A DNA stretch of 64,000 nt, from NCBI GenBank assembly GCA_002179805.1, contig NAVB01000225.1, positions 122,161 through 186,160 on the forward strand, given 5' to 3'. This document shows, in pieces, positions 1-9,686 of this stretch. The number at the start of each line of letters is the position of its first letter. Position 1 is the first letter of the stretch. The notes beneath the pieces are model-generated. The model was not told where the DNA came from. It saw nothing but the letters and a program-made list of their open reading frames with translations, and did not search any database. The stretch comes from Acanthamoeba lenticulata (Eukaryota; Discosea; Longamoebia; Acanthamoebidae). The position numbers and the translations under genes are program-made.

Positions 1-146
1 CGCAATGGGCGATCGCCATCACCCTTGGCATCGTCCTCTTCGCAGCTGCCACCACAGCCTTGTGGCTCCGGAGGCAGCGAAGTGCCCACCGACAAGGAGA
101 ACCAGCCACCACGGTGGCGCACAACCTGTTGATCGTGGCTGACTGA
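1..146 (+). CDS. C-terminal end of a single-span membrane protein (partial)
   Basis: Reading frame 3 is open from the window edge to a TGA at 144-146. It encodes a hydrophobic stretch of about 20 residues (WAIAITLGIVLFAAATTALW), followed at once by a basic LRRQR stop-transfer cluster and a short polar tail of about 24 residues ending LLIVAD. This is the usual end of a type I membrane protein with a short cytosolic tail. The extracellular part lies outside the window, so the family cannot be named. The next gene converges on it from the opposite strand about 75 bases away. Confidence 0.55.
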   Translation, partial: QWAIAITLGIVLFAAATTALWLRRQRSAHRQGEPATTVAHNLLIVAD

Positions 147-219
147 GAGACGAGTCTGTAGAGAACAAGCAATTATGTACATAACGGACTCATAAACGAC
201 AGATAGCTGAAGAAGAGGC

Positions 220-954
220 TCAAGGTCGCGTGATCGGCAGCTGCGAGGGGCTTGGGGCGAGGAAGGCGATGGTCTCGCGATGCACTACTCGGGCAGCAAA
301 CTTGACATCAGCGATCGCCTGTTCTATGAGCAGGTTGGTCAACGTCGGAGCGTCGGCAGAATGGATCGTGATGTGGCCCTGGCCTGTCCGGTAGGCGAGT
401 TGAACATGAGCACAAGGATTCAGCCGGAGCAGAGCATGAATGGCCTTGTTTTCGCACGCCCCACAGTGAAGCCCTTCGACCTCCAAGAAGATGCGTGTAG
501 CGGGGTCGCCCTCCTGCAAGTTGCATGAGTGCACCGTAGGACCACCGCTCAAAGAAGAGTCAACGTGGCGATGAAAGGGAGCGAGCAACAGGCCGTTGTG
601 CGCGTTGATGAAGGATACAATCTCAGGCGAAAAGGAGAGGAAGCAGACAATTGCAGCAGTGATGGCGAATCGAACGAGCTTTCTCCGCGGGCGGTCTGGA
701 CACGTAGCCATGGGTGCCAGCGCATCCTTGCGCGAGTTTATGTTCCCGCCGCTTGGCTTGTCACACGTGAGTACGTCCATGCAGAAGCTGTAAATGAGAG
801 TCCCAAGAGCCAATGCGAGGAAAAAGGGGCGATATGGCTCCAGCACTGTATTGAACCCGGCGCAGGCGATTGAGAAAAAGTTGAGCACGAGTTGTATCAC
901 ACAGCAACTTGAGGCCAGCAAGCCGCCTACCACCGCTGCTCCATATCTTTGCAT
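220..954 (-). CDS. MerT/MerP-like metal transport membrane protein with C-terminal HMA domain
   Basis: Intronless frame of about 244 residues. The N-terminal part matches bacterial MerT: a first span with paired cysteines (LLASSCCVIQL), then the MerT signature VLEPYRP leading into a second span (FFLALALGTLIYSF), and a third span near residue 115 (FAITAAIVCFLSF). The C-terminal 80 residues are a heavy-metal-associated domain with the metal site GLHCGAC, as in MerP. MerT and MerP are separate mercuric-ion uptake proteins in bacteria; here they are one chain. The ATG at 954 is preferred because MerT proteins start about ten residues before span 1. The frame stays open to 1110 and beyond, so a longer start is possible. 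Mercury specificity is not shown; a copper or other soft-metal role is possible. Lack of introns suggests bacterial origin (inference). Confidence 0.72.
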   Translation of the reverse strand: MQRYGAAVVGGLLASSCCVIQLVLNFFSIACAGFNTVLEPYRPFFLALALGTLIYSFCMDVLTCDKPSGGNINSRKDALAPMATCPDRPRRKLVRFAITAAIVCFLSFSPEIVSFINAHNGLLLAPFHRHVDSSLSGGPTVHSCNLQEGDPATRIFLEVEGLHCGACENKAIHALLRLNPCAHVQLAYRTGQGHITIHSADAPTLTNLLIEQAIADVKFAARVVHRETIAFLAPSPSQLPITRP

Positions 955-1150
955 CACGTGAAAAATAACTCTGGCGCCAAAAAATTTCGCATGAGGAAAT
1001 AAAAAGAGAATTTGCACCAAAGCAAGGCCACAAATCGTAAAATTATTGTACACGCAACGATCCAGGATGATGGACGCTGAAGATATGGGCCAAGTAATGG
1101 CCCACAGCATGGTACTTCTTGCTTCATGGCGCAAACCGCCGCCTTGAAAA
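955..1150. promoter_or_regulatory. Shared head-to-head promoter of the MerT-like and MORC genes, with E2F-like box
   Basis: The two start codons face away from each other across about 196 bases. The spacer is AT-richer than its flanks and holds GGCGCCAAAAAA at 973-984, which on the minus strand reads TTTGGCGC, the E2F-type core. Whether this is promoter or N-terminal coding sequence of the minus-strand gene depends on the start chosen there. Confidence 0.35.
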
Positions 1151-4100
1151 ATGCACACTCTCATTCCCGGTTCATCGCAGACGCATCCCAAATACTTACA
1201 CAGTAACAGCACGTCCCACGTCTGGGCTTTTGGTGCTATTGCAGAGCTTGCTGGTATGTCCTCCTTCTTCTCGCACATTGCTGATGCGTGACGTTTGCCA
1301 CTAACACTATCGCCAGATAATGCGCTTGACGCGGGCGCCACGAAGTTCTCGATGGATCTCGTGACCACCTCGCAGCTACTCGCCCATGTCAAGAGCGAGC
1401 CAGGTACGTTGACTGTGTTCATTCAGTGCCCGAGCCTCTTCCTACCCTCATTGCAACTCTCAGGGGCAAGCCGTCGCTCGCCACGACCGCCCACCGGTGG
1501 TCCTTTTGTGATGACTTTTCAAGACAACGGCAAGGGCATGTCGCCTATCGAGCTCCACAAGATGCTTTCCTTCGGCCATTGTGACAAAGTACGCCCCAAT
1601 GCCCCTCTGAGCCATGCGGTCCTCCTCGTTCACAAGTGCGGTAGGACAAGATTGTGGCCGAGAACGGCCAAGTGATGCCCATTGGGCACTATGGCAATGG
1701 GTTCAAGTCGGGTGCGTCTTGCCTTCCCATTCAAACTGTTCCTTCCATGTTTTAATGTGCTTAGTTCTTCTCTGATCTTATCATCGTCATAGGTTCTATG
1801 CGCCTCGGCAAGGACGCTTTGGTGTTCACCAAGTGCGCCAGGACACAGTCAGTCGGCCTTCTCTCTCAGGTTTGCTCACCCCATTTGATATAGTATTTTT
1901 GTGTATTTTCATGTAATTTTTACTAATGGCCTTGTTGGTGGCAGACTTTCCTCGCTGAAACACACGCAACGGAGGTTCTGGTCCCCATCGTCAGCTGGGA
2001 CAACGACACCGGGGAGGTACCTATCAACAACACGCACGCCAGATCACTGCTTGCTCTTCGCTGGCGATAAACACATGTGACACGCCATGCCATGTAGCCT
2101 ATCAGCGTGCGGTTTGCGCGACAGACCCTGTCCACCACGCCAATCAGCGCCAACCAGCAGTTGACCGAAGCCTTTAACGCTAACCTCAAGGTATCATTAC
2201 ATTCTCCTGCCCCGTCTTACATCTAAGCATAACAGGGCCTGGCATACTGCGATCTCACACCATCGGTGGGTACGCGCAGGTCATCACCAAATTCTCGCCT
2301 TTTGAGTCCGCCACAGCGTTGCGCTTGGCATTTAGCAAAATCCAGGTGCGCAAGGGGAAGGGCAATCGTCCCAGCTGTTGTGATAATAACCCCGTACTGT
2401 GCACACAGGGCACGGGCACACACATCGTGGTATTCAATTTGCGTAAGCCTGCAGATTCTGACGAGCCGTGCGAGTTCTCCCTCGAAGACAACGTGCGCTT
2501 CCTTCCCCCTCCCCCATAATCGTAGATGGTTCTTTTATTGCTCATAGTCGACGGCTCACAACTCATTTATACGACAGTCCGAGTCCCAAACGCTGAGCCA
2601 CGACATCCAGTTGGCCAGGTGCATGTGGGACGAGGTCACCGTGGCTGCCGGTCACTCCCTGTCGCCCATCAACTTCTCGCTGCGCGAGTACATGTCCATC
2701 CTCTACCTCAACCCTCGTATGCAGGTCCGACGTTTGGCCGTCCCCTTCCTCTTCCTTTTCTATATTCTACCCGGGTTTCTGCTTGATGAACGACCGGCCC
2801 TCACCATGCGGCGGGAACTCCAGATATGGATTCGAGGCCATAAAGTGCAGTTGCGCAAGCTGCACTACTGCTTGTACAAGCCCCGTCAATACTCCTACCG
2901 GCCGAAGAGCGCGGAAGCTGAGCCCGTCACCATCACCATGGGCTTCAACATGGTCCGTTCCTTCTCTCCTCTTTCTTTTAAAAGCTCAAAGCACTCATCA
3001 TTCTTTTTTACACGTGTTCAAATCTTTATTGCAAATTTCAGTTTTCGGAGAAGGAGCACTTTGGCATGATGCTGTACCATCGAGACCGGCTCATTAAGTA
3101 CTTCCTGCACGTGGGCTATCAGCTTTCGCCAGACTCTCGCGGCGTCGGCGTCATCGGCGTTGTACGTCGTCCTTTCCTCTTCACGAGTGTCATCTTTGTC
3201 ATCATTTCAGATAGAGCTATGGAGGCTGACCTTGGTGAGGGCCTGGTTCATGACACAGCTGAACGTAAACGCGCTGCAGCCGACCCACAACAAGCAGTCC
3301 TTCATCATGGACAACAACTACCGCCTTTTGGTCAACAACCTCAAGGACCAGCTGGCTCGTTACTGGTACTCTTCTTCTCCCTAATCTCATCGCTACAACG
3401 CCGCGACCGCTGGTGCGCTGACATCATCGTAAAAACCCAGGAAAGCGATTATTGGCAACAACACGCTCACGCTGTTCTGGAACAGGCTGGCCCGCGCCAA
3501 AGAGAGTGTTCGGGCACCCAATAACACAAAATCCATGCCGCATAATCATTCATTCGTTGTTGCTGTTGTTGTTGTGTACTCCGACAGGGCAAGATGTGCG
3601 TGCAATGCAGCAAGTGCATGAAGTGGCGGATCGTCCTGGAGCGGGGCGATGTCCCCGAACTGGTCCGCATGAAACTGCCTTTCCCGATCCCTTTCTTACG
3701 CCGGCGTCGCCCACTCACACACACTCCCTTTGGTGTGTACAACTGTACACGACACAGTGGGAGTGCCGCATGCGAAGCGAAATCAGCTGTGATGAGCCCG
3801 AGACTCTCCCGCCGATCCCGCCTCTGTCCAAGCCCGGGTACCACCTATTGTGGTGATTTCCCTGTGGTAGCGGTCGAGTTGGTAACTCACTTTCGAATTA
3901 TTTATTTTTATTTTGTGGGCAGGCGCCAGCCGCTGACGGACGTGGAGCGCAAGCTCGAGGAGCAAATTGTCAAGATCGAGAAACGGCACAAGGACATGTT
4001 CACCAAGGTCCCTCCCCCTGTTCATTAACAAACCTACAAGACAAGGCAAGGCAAAACAAAAAACTGACCCCAACACATAGCTGCGAGCAGTGAAAGCCAA

Positions 4101-5474
4101 GGAGCTGGCGACGGCCACAGGCTTCCCTCTCGACAAGTGCGTCGCCGCGCTCCGGTATCCCCCCCCCTCCCTCAAAGCTCACCACTCTGCCGCCCCAACC
4201 TGAAGAGTCGTTGTTTTCGTCGATGTACACAGGGTCTCGTCGGACAACAAGGACCTTGCGGCCGAGCTACTCTTCTCCAACAAGCCCATCCCCGGCTTTG
4301 ATTTTGAGGTGCCACACTAGCCGAGACGCCCTGTTTGCAAAGAGGGGGGGGGGGGTCTGTGAGCTCTGGAGGACTGACGCCCAACACGCGGAAGCAGATT
4401 GACGACGAGGCCGAGTTCGACAGGCCACTGCGACGCAGCCAGAGGCAGGCGAACGCCATTGCGCGCGTGCGGGATAGCGACGACGAAGCCACTGAGGAAC
4501 CCGCCGAAGAGGGGGAGGAGCAAGAAGAAGAGGAAGACGAAGACGACGCTGCAAGGGACGACTACGAGGACGAGAACGGCGGATCGTCGCGGCGCAAGAA
4601 GAAGCGGCGCAGGTCATCAGCTTCGTCATCGTCATCAAAGAAGTCCAAGCAGCAGAAGAAAAAGAGGAAGCAGAAGCGGGCGAGTGCCTCGCACGGGCTG
4701 GCTGAGGTCGATAGCGGAAACCTCGAGCTGGAGGACAGTAGTGACCTTACGGAGCGCGAGCGGCGCCGACGGGAACGCGAGCTGCATAAGCAGCGCATGC
4801 TTGAGGAGCGCCTCCTGGGCCGTGACTCATCATCGTCATCAACATCGTCTGCACGCGACAAGGGCAAGGAGGTCCACGACGAAGACGTGGACGGAGAAGA
4901 CATGGAGGAGGAGGAAGAAGAAGACGAGACGCTGCTGCGGCGACGGCGAAACAAGAAGAAATCGCGGACCACATCAAGAGGTAGTCGAGATAACACTGAT
5001 GACGATGACGGTGAAGGAGGAGAGGAGGAAGAAGACGAGGATGAGGACAATGAGCCGCAAGAAAACGGGCACTACGACGCCGACGAGGACGGTGACGACA
5101 GTGGCATGAGGGTGCGGCCGTTCGGGTCCAGCGTGGACCGATGTGAACGATGCGAAGACATGGAACGGGAGCTCAAGCGCCAAGAGGAGAGCGTGGCGAG
5201 CCTCCAGCGGCGCGTCCGCGAGCTCGAGGAACAGCTCCAGCTCACCTTAGGGACGAACGGCACAACGTCTGCGACCCCCGTGGTGGACGTCGCCACGACC
5301 ATCGTTCAAGTAAAGAAGGAGCCAAACACGACCACCACGAGCAGGACAACTGCAGCGGCCGCCGAGGAGGAGGGACGACTGCCCATCTTTGGTGCGGGAA
5401 CGGAGACCCGGCCCTACGTGCTGGCCGCGGTCAAGAACGAGCCCGACCCCTACGAGTTTATCGAGTTCATTTGA
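1151..5474 (+). CDS. MORC-family GHKL ATPase with CW-type zinc finger, UBA-like segment and acidic coiled-coil tail
   Basis: About 17 exons. Exon 1 (1151-1253) starts MHTLIPG and runs into the MORC motif HSNSTSHVWAFGAIAELAD; exon 2 (from 1317) continues NALDAGATKF, the ATP/Mg motif. Exon 3 (1464-1588) has DNGKGM, and the next has GHYGNGFKSGSMRLGKDAL. The S5-like region includes SILYLNPRMQIWIRGHKV and THNKQSF. A CW zinc finger follows (CVQCSKCMKWR near 3600, WECRMRSEISCDEPET near 3765). The Trp that usually precedes VQC is a Cys. Near 4081-4310 a segment with LATATGFPLDKCVAALR looks like a UBA fold. The last exon (4344-5474) opens with 12 G bases (Gly4), then Asp/Glu and Ser/Lys tracts, a coiled coil, and two SUMO-type sites (VKKEP, VKNEP). 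MORC proteins clamp and compact chromatin. The splice near 2180-2240 is unresolved. Confidence 0.9.
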
Positions 5475-5665
5475 GTCTGTGGAGCGGAGACCCCTTGGCC
5501 GGCCTGTCTGTAGCTAGCGGCCACCTGGATGAATCACTCTTCTCTCAACGTGGATGTATTGCAGGCTTTCTGATGTCTTTCACACGAGCAAGCTTAAGCC
5601 AAAGTTAATCTTGTTGTTGGCTCCTCCGATGTGTTTGGTTGGTAGACAACACCGCATTACGCGTC

Positions 5666-6270
5666 CTACGATTGCTGCGCGCTCGCTCGTTGCTTGATGA
5701 GGGCAGCCTCAAAACCGTCCCCCGGTGGAGCGAACGTCCAGGTGATCTTGATGAAGATATTTGAGTCAGCAGCAACTTAAGCCAAAGGCACGCCTTGCGG
5801 CAAGGTGGCGTACCCAGAGAGGTTCTTCTCCGGACTGCACGAGCCGATGTCGATGACGCGGTGGCACGAGCATTGTCACTCCAGGTCCAAGCTCGCTCGA
5901 CTCTACCTCTGGCGTAGCATCTGTTGTGGCGACGTGTTCGAGGTCACTGCCGCTGTGCTGCTGACAACTTGCTAAGTTTGAAGCGCATACCTCCCTTGTG
6001 TGGGGCGGTTTCGATGAAAGCCTGGCCACGTCCGCGCCAGACGAATATTACTTCCTCCTTGTCCTCGTGGTGATGCCAAGGGATCTCACTGCCCACGGCC
6101 ACTTCCTCCACGCCAAAATCGAGTTGAGTCGTTTTGACGAGCGGGTAGATTGTACGTGGGGGTTGCAAAGTGTATGCGCGCTCCGCCGGCTGCGCATCAT
6201 GACGAAGGAAGAAAGTGGAAGCAACAGGCACGGTAGTTTGCGACATAACCTTGGCCGGTGTGCCGCGCAT
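5666..6270 (-). CDS. Cupin-domain protein
   Basis: Three exons fit in phase: 6270-5991, 5920-5814 and 5746-5666, giving about 155 residues. The first cupin motif is WHHHEDKEEVIFVWRGRG and the second is LVPPRHRHRLVQSGEEPLW, so the metal-binding histidines and glutamate are present. The last exon continues ITWTFAPPGDGFEAALI, typical of the end of small cupins. It is a single-domain conserved-barrel protein; the substrate cannot be told from sequence. It converges on the MORC gene and its start is about 95 bases from the tRNA-Asn gene. Confidence 0.75.
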
Positions 6271-6343
6271 GAGCGGTAGGAAGAAGTTTAATATTTAAAG
6301 TAAAGAAATAAATAGACAAAAAAGAATTAGTATATCGATCGAT

Positions 6344-6350
6344 AAAAAAA
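6344..6350 (-). terminator. RNA polymerase III terminator of tRNA-Asn
   Basis: Seven T residues on the minus strand, 15 bases past the tRNA 3' end. This is the standard pol III stop. Confidence 0.7.
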
Positions 6351-6365
6351 GAGACCAAAAGAAAC

Positions 6366-6437
6366 TCCCCGGGCAGGGTTCGAACCTGCGACCTCACGGT
6401 TAACAGCCGTGCGCTCTACCAACTAAGCTACCGAGGA
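6366..6437 (-). tRNA. tRNA-Asn (anticodon GTT)
   Basis: The cloverleaf folds fully. The acceptor arm TCCTCGG pairs with CCGGGGA including one G-U; the D arm reads TAGCTTAGTTGGTAGAGC; the anticodon stem CGGCT/AACCG-type arm presents GTT; and the T arm is GCAGGTTCGAACCCTGC. No intron is present. The A and B box promoters are intact. Confidence 0.95.
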
Positions 6438-6537
6438 CCCTTGTTGACGTGTTGTCTCAATTATATAATATAATTGACGGTCTTGTTCCGAGACACAGTA
6501 ACTGCTTGTCCTACGCAACCACGCACAGCCTTGAGCC

Positions 6538-7614
6538 ATGGCGAGTGAAGCAGACATGCCCGTGGAGCTTCTCAGCATTATTCTCAACTGCACGTCTATG
6601 CTCATGCGGCCTGCATGCCTTGTGGTCTCCCACCGTTGGACCCACGCCCTCCGCTTCCCCCTCCCCGCGCCACCTTCGCACAAACCCTACCAGAGCGCAG
6701 AGGGGTTAGCCCGCAAGCTCGCACGTGCCGGTTGGCTCACTGTCCTTCAATGGGCCCACGGACAAGGTTGTCCATTGGATGAGCATCTGACTGTTGCTTG
6801 TGCCAAGGCCGGCCGCCTTGACATGCTGCAATGGGCCCGAGACAAAGGATGCTCATGGGACGAGGAGACCAGCATCGAGGCGGCCAAAGGCGGGCACCTT
6901 CCCCTGCTCCAATGGGCTATCGACAATGGATGCCCACGGGACTCTGGCGTGTGCGCCTTCGCTGCCGTAGGGGGCCACCAGGAGCTGCTCTGGTGGGCGA
7001 ACGACAACGGATGTCCCTGGGACGAGTGGACGTGTGCCGGCGCGGCCAAGGGCGGACACCTCGCCCTGCTGCAGGAGTTGGTCAACATGGGCTGTCCGTG
7101 GGACAAGTACACCTGTGCCTTGGCGGCTGAGGGCGGCCACCTGGACGTACTCCAGTGGGCCCACGCCAACGGCTGCCCTTGGGACGAATCCGTTCCTGCC
7201 TCAGCGGCTAAGGGCGGCCACCTAGAGGTCATCCAGTGGGCCCGTGCCAATGGCTGCCCGTGGGACAAGTCAACGTGCGAAAAGGCGGCCAAAGGTGGAC
7301 ACCTGGCTGTGCTGCAGTGGGCCCGTGCCAATGGCTGTCCATGGAATACGTACACCTGTGCTTCTGCCGCCAAGGGTGGCCACCTAGAGGTCCTCCAGTG
7401 GGCCCACGCCAATGGCTGCCCCTGGGACTACGTGTCGACCTGGCTTGCAGCTGAAGGTGGTCACCTGGACATGCTCCAGTGGGCTGTGGCGAAGGGCTGT
7501 CCAGTCCAAAGTGGCACTACAATCCACCACGCTGCACGCGCTGGTCATGACGAAGTGGTTGCCTGGCTGCTAGCGCAAGGCTTCACAAACGGCCACGCGC
7601 GAGGCACCCTTTAG
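6538..7614 (+). CDS. Intronless 27-residue-repeat (ankyrin-related) protein with F-box-like N-terminus
   Basis: A single exon encodes 358 residues. Residues 8-35 (PVELLSIILNCTSML then VSHRW) resemble an F-box. From about residue 55 to the end run about eleven tandem repeats of 27 residues with consensus AAKGGHLEVLQWARANGCPW followed by D..TC.. The DNA keeps an 81-base period and is almost identical over the middle copies. Repeats of this type (FNIP/ankyrin-like, GHL..LQWA..NGCPW) are abundant in Acanthamoeba and in giant DNA viruses that infect it (family knowledge). The F-box plus repeats suggests a substrate adaptor of an SCF ubiquitin ligase. Lack of introns, unlike its neighbours, fits retro- or virus-mediated transfer but does not prove it. 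Confidence 0.85.
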   Translation: MASEADMPVELLSIILNCTSMLMRPACLVVSHRWTHALRFPLPAPPSHKPYQSAEGLARKLARAGWLTVLQWAHGQGCPLDEHLTVACAKAGRLDMLQWARDKGCSWDEETSIEAAKGGHLPLLQWAIDNGCPRDSGVCAFAAVGGHQELLWWANDNGCPWDEWTCAGAAKGGHLALLQELVNMGCPWDKYTCALAAEGGHLDVLQWAHANGCPWDESVPASAAKGGHLEVIQWARANGCPWDKSTCEKAAKGGHLAVLQWARANGCPWNTYTCASAAKGGHLEVLQWAHANGCPWDYVSTWLAAEGGHLDMLQWAVAKGCPVQSGTTIHHAARAGHDEVVAWLLAQGFTNGHARGTL

Positions 7615-7719
7615 GACGCGCAAACAAAGAACCCGAAAAGGGAGCATCTCCTCCACATTGAAGTGCCGTGCCCCACATTCATTACTTACAAATCTACAAC
7701 TGCTTGCTTGTGTACGCCA

Positions 7720-8959
7720 TCAAGGGCGGGGCTTGTCGTCCGATTGCTGCGGCGGCACAGAGGCGGAGACAGGCGCAGCAGAGGCAGAGGGTGCCGGGGC
7801 GGTGGGGACTCCGGGGACGCCGCGCGCAGGCGGCGGCGGGTAGTGGTAGTAGTAGCCGCCCATGGGCAGCGGCGGCGTGGGGAAGTGCAGTGGCGCCGGC
7901 GACGAGTGCGGACCGGCAGTCGACGAGAACTGGGGCGGGTTGGGCGCGTAGGCGACCGGACGGTAGTCGCACGAGTAGTAGTAGCGAGCCGGTGGCGCGG
8001 TCAGAGGCTGCTGCTGCTGCTGTTGTTGGTAGGACACTCCCTGGCCGGGGAGGAGGCCCTGGCGCTCTGCGTCGCCGATCGAGCGGTCCAGCACCACTCC
8101 GAGCTCGGCCTCGACCGAGGCGCGCAGCTGCGCCATGAGGAGCTCGTTACGAGCGCGCAGGGCGTAGATGGCGCCCATAGCCTAACGATGGGCAGGTTCG
8201 ACGTCAGCGCTCAGAGAGGGCATGAGATCATGATGATAAAGTTGTGCGCAAAACACGTACGGCGGGCAGACACGGGATGAACGCAAAGAGAATGCCGATG
8301 AAGGTAATGTGCGCGATGGACTTGGCCTCGTCAAACGAGCAACCACTCCCGTAACCGCCATCAACCATGCATATGACGGTTCCCAGCACGGCCGGGAACA
8401 AGACAAAGGCTGTTGGTAAAACGTGAGCAAACCAGCCGGCGCCGCGCGAACAGGGAAAGAGCAGGAGGAGGAACGTACTAACGGCGATGAAGCAGACGAT
8501 GAGGACGTTCAGAATGAAGTAGGCGTGGAGGAATGACGCGCGGCCGTGGTGGGCGCCAATGTGGCCCACGTAGAGGACCACCCACAGGAGCAACAGCGGG
8601 AAGAAGGGCACCAACGAAAAGTGGCCAGACATGAGACCCATGAAAAACTGGTGGAACGCGTGAAGCGATCAAAAACTGATGGACCATCCATCGGATGTAC
8701 GAATAAGATGTACGTACGTTCATGGCAACGAGAATCAACAGAAGAACCTGAGAATTGCATCCAACAACAATGTAAGCGAACAGTAACGGGCTGATTGAAC
8801 AAAAGGGAGACGTACAAACATGGCCTGGATGAAAGCAAGAAGTCGCTTTCTCCAATAGTCATGGCAGCCCTCAACAAGATGGGTATCTTCGTGGGCCATC
8901 TCAAGGGGCTGTTGTTCGAAGGAGCGGTACGACGGGTGCGCCGCAAAATCCGACTGCAT
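7720..8959 (-). CDS. Multi-span membrane protein with Gln- and Tyr/Pro-rich cytosolic tail
   Basis: Exons join in phase across GT-AG introns. The N-terminal part begins MQSDFAAHPSYRSFEQQ, and span 1 crosses an intron (AFIQAMF then VLLLILVAMN). Further spans are FFPLLLLWVVLYVGHIG, FILNVLIVCFIAVTFVLFP and HITFIGILFAFIPCLPAAM. After the last span comes a helix (LRARNELLMAQLRASVEAEL), a run of seven Gln, then a low-complexity tail rich in Tyr and Pro (RYYYSCDYRP, MGGYYYHYPPPP). About 330 residues with four or five spans. I do not recognise the family. The open frame continues upstream of the chosen ATG to about 9046, so the start is uncertain. Confidence 0.6.
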
Positions 8960-9686
8960 GGTACCGTTGAAAAGTGCCGTTGGGCGCTGGTGGGAGGACA
9001 GGCTAGCAAGCCAGGCACGTGATGTAAAGAGATGCGTTGCAGACAATCAAGTAGCAATACACCGAAGCGGGGAAGAAGAGCTTCTGCTTCTGGCGGCCTC
9101 TTTGTCTGCGGAAATTGCTCGGTCGAGAAATGCCCAGATTTTGTGTGGGGCGTGGGAGGAGGCCGACCAGGTTCGGCAAGGAGGCGACCTTGAGTAGCAG
9201 GATCCCTTCTGCCCATAGACCAACTCCTGGCCGTGATCTTGCCTGGCGATCAGGAGTCCCTTGACCTTCCTCCTTCTGCCCTTGTGGTTGTCCTCTTCAC
9301 GGCAAACAATCCAAACAAGCCCATGCAGCTTGGGCTGTTTGGCAGTTGCAGATCTGCAAACAGGCCGGTCCTTAGGGCCGGAGAGCAAGTAAAGGAGCCC
9401 AACACGAGATGCCCACCATTCTTCCCACCAGAGAAGCGGAAGCAGCTTTTCCGTTAGCCTCAAAAAGGTGGTGCGGAAAAAACGCTCATAAATAAAGAAA
9501 ACACACCCAATTAATTTACGCAGGCAGCAAGCAAAAGTTTTTGATAGATACTCGGCCAACACGCGACAAAAGCCCTGCAAGAACGATTGGGGCTCAAACT
9601 TCAGGAAGCGAGAAGGGTGCTCTTGACAAAGAGCTCCTTCCTCCAGGCCAATCTATCAGGGCCACGTTTACCAGCCGATTAGACAA
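8960..9686. other. Intergenic stretch between divergent genes
   Basis: About 730 bases upstream of TOR on one side and of the membrane-protein gene on the other. A 177-codon minus-strand open frame at 9047-9580 shows no family signature or consistent splice signals and is not called a gene. A 5' untranslated exon of the membrane-protein gene may lie here, because a good acceptor (CCCACCAG) sits at about 8983. Confidence 0.4.

Noticed and set aside
4562..5050. Ser-rich minus-strand frame opposite the MORC tail
   Set aside because: Antisense of Asp/Glu-rich codons reads as poly-Ser. The plus strand continues the MORC gene.
7694..8280. Gly/Arg-rich frames on the plus strand over the membrane-protein tail
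   Set aside because: They are shadows of the Pro/Tyr/Gln-rich minus-strand exon.
9047..9580. 177-codon minus-strand frame between the membrane-protein gene and TOR
   Set aside because: No homology features, no splice-consistent link to the downstream gene, unremarkable composition.
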